A stretch of DNA of 36,521 nt from Butyrivibrio sp. (GCA_015056625.1 SVFY01000026.1:1-36521), one strand, 5' to 3'. Positions 1 through 8,091 are shown, counted from the stretch's first letter. The notes: a model not told the origin generated them from the sequence alone. Numbers and translations are program-made.

Positions 1-64
1 ACTGAGGCGCTTATTTCAAACAAAAGTGACTGAATTTTCAATGAACTTTTGACTGAATTTTCGG

Positions 65-769
65 TTGACAAATACATATCCGGAATATTCAGCGAGAAAC
101 ATCGTCAGCTTAATAAGAGATGTCGATATCGAAGGTGTTTTTGATATTCTGATACCGTCAAGCTTTTCAGATCGGTACTGGTTTGATGCAAGGGAATTGA
201 CCTTATATGCAGAGGAAAAGCGGGAAGTGCATTATAAGGATAATGCAGAGTTCATAAGGGATTCGCTGATGTGTGAGTATGGATATGTCATCGACATAGA
301 TGAAGAAGTTCTGGAATTCTATGTTGGAGGTCAGAAGGAACCACAGAAAGGGAATAAATATGGGGAGAAAATCACATACACTACCGCTGATGGGGAGAAC
401 TATTATCCATGCAAATTGGTAGCGAAATTCTCTTTTAAATATATAAAATCTGCTCTATTAAGGGTAATTGTTGATAAGATGCACCAGGCAAAAGAGAGCG
501 ATGATGTGATGGTGTTTGATGTAGACTTGCAAGATATAGATAATGCTGACGGTGCTAAGGATGAAGTGGTAGTACCATCACCAATTTCAATATATAAGAA
601 ACTGGATTGGATTCAGAGAACTATTACAACTACTCTCGACAAGCATCTGGATATTCAAAATAGGTATGAAGAAGGCCTTAGAGATATTACCAGAATGAAA
701 ATGGAATTATCAATCTACAGATCTGAAATATCAATGTTGCAGTCAAGGATTGAGAAAATGGAAAAGTAG
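65..769 (+). CDS. Hypothetical protein with C-terminal coiled coil
   Basis: This 234-residue reading frame is not recognised. Its first usable codon is a TTG at 65, with no good ribosome binding site. The frame is closed by a TGA at 50-52, and no ATG occurs until about residue 69. The start is therefore uncertain and the gene may be a 5'-truncated fragment. The protein is acidic and soluble, with no signal peptide or membrane segment. The last ~50 residues (from about 185) are rich in Leu, Ile, Glu, Arg and Lys in a heptad-like pattern, suggesting a coiled coil. A TGACTGAATTTT motif occurs twice just upstream, about 23 nt apart. The stop lies 40 nt before the next gene, which has a helix-turn-helix-like segment, so the two may be co-transcribed. 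Confidence 0.55.
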   Translation: MTNTYPEYSARNIVSLIRDVDIEGVFDILIPSSFSDRYWFDARELTLYAEEKREVHYKDNAEFIRDSLMCEYGYVIDIDEEVLEFYVGGQKEPQKGNKYGEKITYTTADGENYYPCKLVAKFSFKYIKSALLRVIVDKMHQAKESDDVMVFDVDLQDIDNADGAKDEVVVPSPISIYKKLDWIQRTITTTLDKHLDIQNRYEEGLRDITRMKMELSIYRSEISMLQSRIEKMEK

Positions 770-809
770 AAAACGAAAGTATTTGAGTATCAGAATGCTG
801 GAGGCTGAT

Positions 810-1133
810 ATGGGTGGACATGTTCTTTGGCTTGAGTCTTGCCAATATATTCAAATAATTGAAAAAATAGTAGAACAATTATGTACTAATAAAAAAATCA
901 AGATTGATGATGCGAGGAAGATCTTTGAGCCTATTATTTGGCAGGCTGCTCTACACGAACAACATGCAATAATGAGAAAGATGGAGCAAGCTGGATTAAG
1001 TAAAGTTGAGATAGCAAATATGCTTAAGTATAGTAGGGACACTGTGGAAGAAATTCTATCTCTTGATTGGGAGTCAGAATATGATTATGACCAATTTGGA
1101 GAACTGAGGTCGTTTTCATTAGAGGTGATTTAA
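810..1133 (+). CDS. Small protein with helix-turn-helix-like segment
   Basis: This encodes a 107-residue hypothetical protein. The frame is open from 750, but the ATG at 810 is preceded by GGAGG at 800-804, which supports that start; an alternative ATG lies at 795. Residues ~54-84 (MRKMEQAGLSKVEIANMLKY and following) resemble a helix-turn-helix: a Gly-Leu-Ser turn, then a helix suited to recognition ending in SRDTVEEIL. A DNA-binding role, or a role as the antitoxin-like partner of an adjacent small protein, is possible but inferred. No family name can be assigned. It lies between two other unrecognised genes in an AT-rich accessory segment. Confidence 0.55.
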   Translation: MGGHVLWLESCQYIQIIEKIVEQLCTNKKIKIDDARKIFEPIIWQAALHEQHAIMRKMEQAGLSKVEIANMLKYSRDTVEEILSLDWESEYDYDQFGELRSFSLEVI

Positions 1134-1214
1134 TGGGCAAAGGAGAAACAGCTTGTGAGCACAAGAACTTCAGAACAATAAAAACCAGATGGCTTTACAA
1201 GGAGGTGACTCTGG

Positions 1215-1409
1215 ATGATTAAAGAAGAAGTAAAAAAAGAGTACTATGAAGATGATTCTCTAGACAATATCGAAGAGTTGCTGACCAGGCCTAGAGAGGA
1301 ACTTGAGAGGGAGGCTGATGAACTGTATAGGCAAATGAAAGCCAATCCTCATATTATTGAAAAACCAAAATGTAGTGTGAGATTTCCTATTTTTGAAAAT
1401 AATAAATAA
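1215..1409 (+). CDS. Hypothetical small acidic protein
   Basis: This is a 64-residue protein rich in Glu, Asp and Lys and probably mostly helical (EELLTRPREELEREADELYR). A strong AGGAGGT ribosome binding site at 1199-1205 sits nine bases before the ATG, so it is likely translated. No family is recognised. It is the last gene of the left-edge trio and is followed by a hairpin terminator. Confidence 0.55.
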   Translation: MIKEEVKKEYYEDDSLDNIEELLTRPREELEREADELYRQMKANPHIIEKPKCSVRFPIFENNK

Positions 1410-1427
1410 ACGAGAAGTAATTATTTT

Positions 1428-1472
1428 CTCCCGATATATGGTGCGTGTAGCACTTTATATCGGGAGTTTTGT
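1428..1472 (+). terminator. Rho-independent terminator
   Basis: The 11-bp stem CTCCCGATATA (1428-1438) pairs with TATATCGGGAG (1456-1466) and is followed by TTTTGTGTTT. It closes the small-gene unit ending at 1409. Readable homology of the downstream Rpn-family remnant begins only just beyond it. Confidence 0.75.
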
Positions 1473-1478
1473 GTTTAG

Positions 1479-2000
1479 CAAAATTATAATCTGAAAGCTG
1501 TTCGTAGTATTTGGATCTGTATGGATGCTGGAGATGAGGAGGATTCTATCAGTCGTATTTCTTTTGGTCAGAATGTTTTATTCGGCGAGCCGATGAATCT
1601 TCCAAACATAGATAAGGTTCAAGGTGTTATAATAAGATTGAGAGAAAATGAACATTTGGCGGAGTCTAAAAATCAGTTAATAGCAATGTTGGAAGCTCTC
1701 TTAAGGAGTGAACCTACAGAAGTCAAGAAGAAAAGGTTATCAACTGAATATGGTCTTGAGATGAACAGAGATACTGAACGGAGGCTAAATGATATGTGTA
1801 ATTTGAGTGAGGTTGTACTGGAGCGTGGACTTCAGCAAGGAATAGAGCAAGGGATAGAACAAGGTTTAGAGCAGGGGATAAAGGCTTTTATCGAGGATAA
1901 GCGCGAAGACAATGTATCTGATGATGTAATAAAGAAACGGTTATGTAAACGATTTTCGATTACAGAAGAGAAAGCGGAGGAATATCTTGGCAGGTTATAA
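1479..2000 (+). pseudogene. 5'-truncated Rpn-family (PD-(D/E)XK transposase-like) remnant
   Basis: The first ATG is at 1521 (159 residues), but the frame is open from 1479. The residues before that ATG (KAVRSIWIC, from 1494) read as a continuation of the protein and match what I recall of the middle of Rpn-family proteins. The nuclease half with the catalytic Asp and E-x-Q motif is absent. What remains is the C-terminal half, ending in the low-complexity tail QGIEQGIEQGLEQG and a small helical domain (EEKAEEYL) typical of the family. There is no ribosome binding site. It is probably a decayed copy. The stop codon directly abuts the ATG of the LicD gene. Confidence 0.7.
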
Positions 2001-3746
2001 ATGTTAGTCTTTCCAACAGATTTCTTTAAAGACGAGATCAGAAATGATTTCCTGATCTCTGAAATGATGAAAAGAGCATGGGCAGCGCACTTGAAGATCC
2101 TTGACGAGCTTCAGGCGCTGTTTAGAAAGTATGACCTTCTTTACTATGCGGATTTTGGAACGCTTCTTGGTGCTGTCAGGCATGGTGGCATTATTCCCTG
2201 GGATGATGATATTGACATTTCTATGCCAAGGGCAGATTTTATGAAGCTTCTTGAGCATGCGGATGAGATAGGTGGAAGCCTTACGATCCGCAGCGTCTAT
2301 AATACAGAATCTTTTACCAATTTTCATGCAGTAGCTACACACAAGACAGACCTTTTGAGGTGGGATGATGACAGGATGAGGGACTATTATGGCTGTCCTT
2401 TTATCTGCTACATCGACATTTTTCCTATGGATTACATTACTCGTGATCCGGAAAAGAAAAAGCTCATGCAGCAGTTGTATTCATACGCCTATCAGATGGT
2501 CTACACCTGCGTGGAGATCGAGAATTCTTTTTGCGGCGGAAATCTGATAACTTATAGAGAGCTAAAGAGCGGACTCGAAGCCTATTGTCAGGGCGCATTA
2601 TCTGCTGCTATGACAGCGAAAACTAACGGTTTTTTGTCACAGTTAAAAGAGCTGGAGGGCTTCCTTAGCAGATTCTATGGGAACAAAATTTCTATCGATA
2701 AAGACAAAAAACTTAGAAACCAGCTTTGCCTGGTAACTGAATATATAGCATCTTCTTGTAACTCAAGGGATGCTGACAGAGTAGATTATTGTCCTCATAT
2801 GGCCTATGCAAAAAAAGATCTTTCCAGGGATAAATCCTGGGTAAAAGAGACTGTGGAGATGCCATTTGAGGTGACCACCATTGCGGCACCCAAGATGTAT
2901 CATGAGGTTTTGATCAGCCGCTTTGGCCCTAATTACATGACGCCAAGGCACCTTCCATCAACCCATGAATACCCCTATTATAGGACCCAGGTAGAGGTGT
3001 TGATAGAGGGAGATACTGGTGAAAACTACCATGAGTATCCTCAGAAAAAAGAGCTACTAGATGTACTTGAGACTTTTAAAGAGGGTCATCAGGTTCTGGA
3101 TACACTTACAAGTGCAGATGAGATACAAAACCTCCTTGCAGATCTCCAGGATGGCGCAGTTGGCCTCGGAGAGGCAATCGACAACATCTGCGGGGAAGGC
3201 ACAGACCCTGTAAAAGAGCTGGAGAAGTACTGCGAGTCTGTTTACCATATATATCAGGGAGAGGGCAGGGTATCAGACCTCTCTGCCATCATTCAAAATG
3301 TAAGGCGCGGAATTATCAGGCAGATCCACGAGGACATTCCGGTCGACTGGGAAAAGAAACTAAGAAGACCCGATGGCTCTGCGAAAAAAGTTGTTATCTA
3401 CGGCATTTCAGCTGTTGAAGCTTTGACCAGCAGCAAAAAGAGCGCTGAAAAGATCAGAAATTCTTTGGAAGTTTTTGCTGGCAGCAAGGATGATGTTTGC
3501 GTGATCTTCGAAGTTCCAAAGGGATTTAAGGAATTCCTGGATAAGTGCAACCTTGAGCTTGCGCCCCTTTATGCTGACGCGCTTTCTTTTGCCCGGCAGC
3601 TTGATGGCTGTATTTGTGATGATGGGAAAAAGCTTGAGCTTGCCGTATCTCTTGCGGATGCGTACTACGGCGACAAATGTCCGCTAATGGACATCTGCAA
3701 GGATGCCGGAATGCCAGTGATGATACAGAATTACGATATCAGGTGA
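2001..3746 (+). CDS. LicD-family phosphotransferase with C-terminal extension
   Basis: LicD-family proteins transfer phospho-substituents (phosphocholine in LicD, ribitol phosphate in the FKTN/FKRP relatives) from CDP-activated donors to glycans. Residues ~30-330 carry the LicD domain, with the signature DFGTLLGAVRHGGIIPWDDD at 51-70 followed by IDI; the Asp cluster is the metal/nucleotide-binding centre. At 581 residues it is much longer than a simple LicD protein (roughly 270-330). Residues ~350-581 form an additional domain I do not recognise, ending in an alternating segment (YYGDKCPLMDICKDAGMPVM) that looks Rossmann-like. There is no signal peptide, so it is likely cytoplasmic. The ATG immediately follows the preceding stop and has only a weak AGG site. 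A cytidylyltransferase and a glycosyltransferase follow closely. Confidence 0.85.
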   Translation: MLVFPTDFFKDEIRNDFLISEMMKRAWAAHLKILDELQALFRKYDLLYYADFGTLLGAVRHGGIIPWDDDIDISMPRADFMKLLEHADEIGGSLTIRSVYNTESFTNFHAVATHKTDLLRWDDDRMRDYYGCPFICYIDIFPMDYITRDPEKKKLMQQLYSYAYQMVYTCVEIENSFCGGNLITYRELKSGLEAYCQGALSAAMTAKTNGFLSQLKELEGFLSRFYGNKISIDKDKKLRNQLCLVTEYIASSCNSRDADRVDYCPHMAYAKKDLSRDKSWVKETVEMPFEVTTIAAPKMYHEVLISRFGPNYMTPRHLPSTHEYPYYRTQVEVLIEGDTGENYHEYPQKKELLDVLETFKEGHQVLDTLTSADEIQNLLADLQDGAVGLGEAIDNICGEGTDPVKELEKYCESVYHIYQGEGRVSDLSAIIQNVRRGIIRQIHEDIPVDWEKKLRRPDGSAKKVVIYGISAVEALTSSKKSAEKIRNSLEVFAGSKDDVCVIFEVPKGFKEFLDKCNLELAPLYADALSFARQLDGCICDDGKKLELAVSLADAYYGDKCPLMDICKDAGMPVMIQNYDIR

Positions 3747-3801
3747 CACGATACATCGGTTCAAATTGATTGCTTTGATTATTATAAGCGGAGGCGCATA
3801 T

Positions 3802-4497
3802 ATGAATGTCGCAATTATCCTGGCCGGGGGAACCGGCAGCAGAGTTGCATCAGAGATTCCCAAGCAGTTCATTGAACTGTCGGGGCAGATGATGATAATG
3901 CATAGCCTTAAGCCATTTGCTGAGAGCAAGATGGTGGATGCAATCCAGATTGTTGCAGGGCAGGAGTGGCGCGAAAAGATAGAGAGTGAGCTGTTTGAAG
4001 ATCCGGAACTTGCAAGGGAGTTTAACGGCTTTTCGGACCCCGGAGAGAACAGGCAGATGTCTATCTACAATGCGCTCAAAGATATTGATAATACACTTGA
4101 GAGCGTTGATGGAGTCATAATCCATGATGCTGCAAGGCCCTTCGTTACAGTGGAAGATATCGATGCCTGCCTTAAGGCACTGAAGGAGCACGATGGCGGA
4201 ATGCCAGTTCTTCCTATGAAGGATACTGTGTATTTTAGCAGGAATGGGAAAAAGGTGGACGAGCTTTTAAACCGCAACTGCATATATGCGGGACAGGCAC
4301 CGGAAGCTTTCAGGTTTAGAGAGTACCTTGAGGCCAATGAGGATCTTCTGCCAGATAAGATTCTTTTGATCAAGGGATCTACAGAGCCTGCAATTATGGC
4401 AGGGCTGGACGTGGCCATGATCCCAGGGAACCAGCTTAACTTCAAGGTTACTACCAAAGAGGATTTGGAGAGGGCAAAAGAAATATTAGAGGGCTGA
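3802..4497 (+). CDS. IspD/TarI-family cytidylyltransferase
   Basis: This 231-residue enzyme transfers CMP from CTP to a phosphorylated alcohol: methylerythritol 4-phosphate in IspD, ribitol 5-phosphate in TarI. The CTP-binding loop AIILAGGTGSR is at residues 4-14 with Lys21 downstream, HDAARPFV is at 108-115, and the C-terminal FKVTTKEDL is at ~214-222. The frame is open from 3766, but GGAGG at 3790-3794 points to the ATG at 3802. It lies between a LicD protein and a glycosyltransferase (8-base gap to the next start). That context favours making a CDP-alditol for surface glycan decoration rather than a housekeeping isoprenoid role. The sequence alone cannot separate IspD from TarI. Confidence 0.85.
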   Translation: MNVAIILAGGTGSRVASEIPKQFIELSGQMMIMHSLKPFAESKMVDAIQIVAGQEWREKIESELFEDPELAREFNGFSDPGENRQMSIYNALKDIDNTLESVDGVIIHDAARPFVTVEDIDACLKALKEHDGGMPVLPMKDTVYFSRNGKKVDELLNRNCIYAGQAPEAFRFREYLEANEDLLPDKILLIKGSTEPAIMAGLDVAMIPGNQLNFKVTTKEDLERAKEILEG

Positions 4498-4504
4498 ACA
4501 TTTC

Positions 4505-5662
4505 ATGAATATCCTTCTTTACGATTTCCTAAATTCATATATTCAGTACGATCTGGTCTATTACCTTCAGAAGGCAGGGCACAAGTGCAATAACGTGCTC
4601 TACAGAGAGGGCATCGATAAGTACGAGGACGAAGCCTTCACTGCCAGGATGGAAAAAGACCTCTCAGAGGGAAACTACGATCTTGTGCTTACCACCAATT
4701 TCTGGCCTGTGGTGTCCAAGGTCTGTAAGAGCCATGACTTAAGGTACGTGTCATGGTTTTTTGACAGTCCGCCTAATCTTCCGACAGCGGAGTGCATGGA
4801 TTACTCCTGTAATGAGATATTCTTTTTTGCCAGGGCGGACTACGAGACCTACAAGGCCATGGGACTTACTAATGTTCACTACCTGCCGCTGGCAGTAAAT
4901 GTTGAGAGATTAAATGGTGTGCGGACGGACTACTGCAAGTATGAGAGCGAGATCTCTTTTGTGGGAAGGCTCTACGAGTCCATGTTGCCAAGCCTTACAT
5001 CCCACATGGACGAGTACCAGAGGGGCTATATTGACGGTGTTGTGAACGTGCAGACGCAGCTTTATGGCGGATATATCATTGACGACGCCATAACGGAGGA
5101 ATTTACGGACAGCGTAAGGAAGCGCTACAAGAGCCTGTCTGAGAAGGCAATTCAGGTCACCAAAAAAGAACTGGCCTGGGCAGTGGCTTCTTATGTTACC
5201 CATCTTGAGAGGATGACGCTTTTAAGCGTTCTGTCCCAGAGGCATCAGTTCAAGCTCTATACCTATGACCTTTCAGATAAGGAAAAAGAACTCCTGCCAA
5301 AGGTGGAGCTTATGGGACCGGTAAATTATCTGGACGAAATGCCGCAGGTGTTCAGGGCCAGCAAGATCAACCTTTGTCCCGTGCTTAAGGCAAATCGCTC
5401 TGGAATACCTCTTAGGGCGCTGGATATCATGGGCTGCGGGGGATTTCTTTTGTCCAGCTACCAGTCAGAGCTCTACGAATATTTCCTGGACGGCCAGGAG
5501 TGCGTGATGTACACCTCCCTTGAGGACGCTGTGGCAAAGGCAGAGTTTTATTTGCAGCATGATGACCTTCGAATAGCCATCGCGGCGGCTGGAACAGCGA
5601 GAATTGAAGAGGCCTTCAGGTACGAGGACAGGATTGATGCGCTGCTGATGTACACAAAATAA
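4505..5662 (+). CDS. DUF3880/CgeB-type glycosyltransferase
   Basis: This is a 385-residue, probably cytoplasmic GT-B fold glycosyltransferase. The N-terminal half resembles DUF3880 (NILLYDFLNSYIQYDLVYYL, then YVSWFFDSPPNLP at ~92-104). The C-terminal half resembles the CgeB/Glyco_trans_1_2 domain: NYLDEMPQVFRASKINLCP, then a donor-site segment IPLRALDIMGCGGFLLSS, and a closing region with DGQECVMYTSLEDAVAK. The sugar donor and acceptor cannot be read from sequence. It starts eight bases after the cytidylyltransferase and is clearly in the same operon. The gene ends just before a hairpin that can act as terminator. Confidence 0.85.
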   Translation: MNILLYDFLNSYIQYDLVYYLQKAGHKCNNVLYREGIDKYEDEAFTARMEKDLSEGNYDLVLTTNFWPVVSKVCKSHDLRYVSWFFDSPPNLPTAECMDYSCNEIFFFARADYETYKAMGLTNVHYLPLAVNVERLNGVRTDYCKYESEISFVGRLYESMLPSLTSHMDEYQRGYIDGVVNVQTQLYGGYIIDDAITEEFTDSVRKRYKSLSEKAIQVTKKELAWAVASYVTHLERMTLLSVLSQRHQFKLYTYDLSDKEKELLPKVELMGPVNYLDEMPQVFRASKINLCPVLKANRSGIPLRALDIMGCGGFLLSSYQSELYEYFLDGQECVMYTSLEDAVAKAEFYLQHDDLRIAIAAAGTARIEEAFRYEDRIDALLMYTK

Positions 5663-5668
5663 TCATAA

Positions 5669-5795
5669 CATTAAGAAAATCTTAAGAAATATCGATGGTA
5701 TTTCTTAAGATTTTTTTGTTATCATTATTTTCGTGCCCGTTTCAGGGCTACCCGTCACATTCGCGACGGTATCAGCATTTCGCTGAGATTATCCA
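5669..5795 (+). other. Structured upstream element, copy 1 (shared by both intact Rpn-family genes)
   Basis: This ~127-nt non-coding element precedes the Rpn-like gene at 5852. It contains CATTAAG; hairpin 1 (ATCTTAAGAAATA 5679-5691 with TATTTCTTAAGAT 5699-5711); TGTTATCATT (5717-5726); hairpin 2 (GCCC 5735-5738 with GGGC 5745-5748); GGCTACC (5746-5752); hairpin 3 (CCGTC 5752-5756 with GACGG 5765-5769); ATCAGCATTTCGCTG (5771-5785), itself a CAGC/GCTG hairpin; and ATCCA. The same blocks in the same order lie upstream of the minus-strand Rpn gene at 20457, with different but still complementary stems. It may be an element end, a structured RNA or a regulatory leader; the identity is unknown. 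Confidence 0.65.
5679..5717 (+). terminator. Hairpin with T-tract, probable terminator of the glycan operon
   Basis: A 13-bp perfect stem with a 7-base loop is followed by TTTTTTTG. It lies 17 bases after the glycosyltransferase stop and is a credible intrinsic terminator. The same hairpin position also exists in the second copy of the structured element near 20.6 kb, so it may belong to the element rather than to the operon. Confidence 0.6.
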
Positions 5796-5851
5796 CAATT
5801 AAGTACACTTGCTAGCGGTGTGCGAAGAAAATATAATTGAAGGAGGAGTAT

Positions 5852-6790
5852 GTGGGAAACAAAGATATTGTGTCCGGCGATTATATGGCAGACAATGAGC
5901 ATTTTGCAGATGCTTTCAACTACTTGATCTATGGTGGGGAGAAGGTTATTAAACCGGAGAGCCTTTCCCCTGCTAACGCGGTTGAAACAGCCATAGTTAA
6001 TAAACTGGACAAGATAATAACAACCAAGAAAACCAGGGATGTCATTAAAACACTTAATGTTAAGCAGGGGGATAACATCACATATGTGCTTCTTGGGATT
6101 GAGAATCAGTCTGAGATTCATTACGCAATGCCTGTTCGGAACTTACTATATGATGCACTGAATTATGCTTCGCAGGTTTCTGATACGGAGAAAGAGCTTA
6201 GGAAGATCAGGAAAAAGACAGTCGATGCTGAATTTCTTTCGGGATTTACAAAAGATAGCAGGATCTATCCTGTCATTACGCTCGTAATCAACTGGAGCGA
6301 AAAAAGATGGGATGGTCCAAGAAGGCTATCTGATATGTTTGCAGAGACGGATCCCAGGATAATGGAGTTTGTTAATGACTATGAATTAAAGATCATAGAT
6401 CCGCATGATATCACGGATTTTGGTAAATTTAGTACTATGCTTGGTGATGTACTTGAGTTCATTAAATACCAGAATGATGAGGGATACTTTAAAAGAGCTT
6501 TAAAGGAAAAAGGTGAAGATTGGGAACTTGATATTGACTCAATCAATGTGATCAATACATTCACCGATGCCAAGATAGCGATAATAGGAGAGAAGGAGGG
6601 AACCATGAAGATGTGTAGGGCTACAGAAGCTATTTTAGAACAGGGAATAGAGCAAGGCACTAATGCTGTGAATCAGCTCAATCAGATTTTGATTGATGCC
6701 GGCAGACTGGATGACTTGAAGAGAGCCACAAAAGATAAGGAGTATCAAAACAAGCTTATTGAAGAATTGGTCACTCCTTTGAGTAAATGA
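5852..6790 (+). CDS. Rpn-family recombination-promoting nuclease/transposase-like protein
   Basis: This 312-residue protein starts at GTG 5852, behind AAGGAGG at 5840-5846; the frame itself is open back to a TTG at 5837. Its beginning (GNKDIVSGDYMADNEHFADA) matches the usual start of this Lachnospiraceae family. A conserved Asp lies in FADAFNYLIYGG and the core LLGIENQSEIHYAMPVRNLL follows. A later block reads FLSGFTKDSRIYPVITLVI and WDGPRRLSDMF. The C-terminal tail has the family's EQGIEQG signature. The family has a PD-(D/E)XK-like fold and has been linked to DNA cleavage and recombination, but activity here is not demonstrable. It is inserted between the glycan operon and a dehydrogenase. 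Confidence 0.8.
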   Translation: MGNKDIVSGDYMADNEHFADAFNYLIYGGEKVIKPESLSPANAVETAIVNKLDKIITTKKTRDVIKTLNVKQGDNITYVLLGIENQSEIHYAMPVRNLLYDALNYASQVSDTEKELRKIRKKTVDAEFLSGFTKDSRIYPVITLVINWSEKRWDGPRRLSDMFAETDPRIMEFVNDYELKIIDPHDITDFGKFSTMLGDVLEFIKYQNDEGYFKRALKEKGEDWELDIDSINVINTFTDAKIAIIGEKEGTMKMCRATEAILEQGIEQGTNAVNQLNQILIDAGRLDDLKRATKDKEYQNKLIEELVTPLSK

Positions 6791-6833
6791 TAAAACAGTA
6801 AAAGAAATCAACTTTTGCGAAGGAGTATCAACA

Positions 6834-7976
6834 GTGAAAGCTCAAATCCTATATGGAATCGGAAACATAAAATACGCAGAAGTAGAAGCGCCAACCCCGA
6901 AAGACAATGAGGCACTGGTACAGGTCAGTGCCTGCGGAATCTGCGGCTCGGACATCCCAAGGATCTACAAGACCGGAGCCCACAACATGCCCCTTGTGCC
7001 TGGGCACGAGATGACTGGCTCGGTAAAAGAGTGCGCCGCAAGACCTGAGCTTGTTGGCAGGAGAGTGGGAATATTCCCGCTTATACCTTGCAAGGAGTGT
7101 CCTCAGTGCAAAACCGGGCACTACGAGATGTGTAAAAACTACAACTATCTGGGATCGAGGTGCGATGGCGGATTTGCTGATTTTGTCACTGTTCCAGTGT
7201 GGAATCTGATACCGCTGCCTGATGACATATCAGACGATGAGGCAGCAATGCTTGAGCCTATGAGTGTTGCAGTGCATGCTATCAGGGAGATTGGACTTAT
7301 CAGCAAAGTGACAGCCCAGGATGGCTCCAAACAGTGGACAGCAGGAGCGGCTGGTGATGACGAAACTGGCAGTCAGCCCACTATTGCTGTTTGCGGCCTT
7401 GGGACAATCGGCCTGTTTGTTGCTATGTTCCTAAAAGATGCGGGCTACCGAAATGTCTTTTGCATAGGAAACAAGGACATCCAGAAGAAAAAGCTTCTGG
7501 AAATGGGATATGCTGAAGGCGACCTTTGCGACGTGCGATTTGGGGAGCCGGCTTCATTTATAAAAGAAAAAACAGGCGGCCGCGGAGTGGACTACTACTT
7601 TGAATGTATTGGCCGTCCTGAGAGCTACGAGCAGGCCATTAAGTGCGCTGCGCCTCTTGGCAGGGTGATGCTGGTGGGCAATCCCGCGGCAGATATGGAC
7701 CTTCCCAGGGAAACTTACTGGAAGATACTCCGAAATCAGTTGACCCTCAAAGGAACCTGGAATTCTTCCTATCCCGATGACTGGACCTATGTGGTTGAAA
7801 GACTTACATGCTGGAAAAAATTGCACGAGAGTGCAATAAAACCAAATGATGAACTTTGTGCTATGGACCCTTCTTCTCTCATCACCCATAGATTCAATCT
7901 TGAAGACATGGACCAGGGGCTTTCCATTATGAAGAACAAGTCCGAAGAATACATTAAGGTCATGGTAAATCCGTAG
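6834..7976 (+). CDS. Zinc-dependent polyol(-phosphate) dehydrogenase, GatD/TarJ-like
   Basis: This is a 380-residue medium-chain dehydrogenase. Catalytic zinc ligands are in CGICGSD (residues 34-40) and GHE (57-59). The structural zinc lobe has Cys86, Cys89, Cys92 and Cys100 (CKECPQCKTGHYEMC). The NAD(P) Rossmann turn is GLGTIG at 188-193. A somewhat long segment (~157-182) precedes the nucleotide-binding domain. The best resemblance is to galactitol-1-phosphate or sorbitol-type dehydrogenases; TarJ ribulose-5-phosphate reductases belong to the same superfamily. The start is GTG 6834 behind GAAGGAG at 6819-6825. Its proximity to the cytidylyltransferase suggests it supplies the alditol phosphate, but the intervening Rpn gene weakens that argument. 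Confidence 0.85.
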   Translation: MKAQILYGIGNIKYAEVEAPTPKDNEALVQVSACGICGSDIPRIYKTGAHNMPLVPGHEMTGSVKECAARPELVGRRVGIFPLIPCKECPQCKTGHYEMCKNYNYLGSRCDGGFADFVTVPVWNLIPLPDDISDDEAAMLEPMSVAVHAIREIGLISKVTAQDGSKQWTAGAAGDDETGSQPTIAVCGLGTIGLFVAMFLKDAGYRNVFCIGNKDIQKKKLLEMGYAEGDLCDVRFGEPASFIKEKTGGRGVDYYFECIGRPESYEQAIKCAAPLGRVMLVGNPAADMDLPRETYWKILRNQLTLKGTWNSSYPDDWTYVVERLTCWKKLHESAIKPNDELCAMDPSSLITHRFNLEDMDQGLSIMKNKSEEYIKVMVNP

Positions 7977-8091
7977 TGCGAGCTTGCCTCTTGACACAGT
8001 TAAGAAAATGGACTAAAGTAACCACTGTGTTTGGCACATCGATGACCATATAGGTATCCGGACATTCGTCCATCGATTCCCCAAGTTGTAT
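7977..8091. other. Intergenic stretch with an inverted repeat and no gene
   Basis: No convincing gene is seen here. ACACAGT (7994-8000) and ACTGTGT (8024-8030) form an inverted repeat. TTGACA at 7991-7996 with TAAAGT 17 bases on is a possible but weak promoter. A short open frame (IPQVVFDDLLGMNYNFSTSH, roughly 8070-8130) reads like coding sequence but has no start and may be decay debris. Confidence 0.3.
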
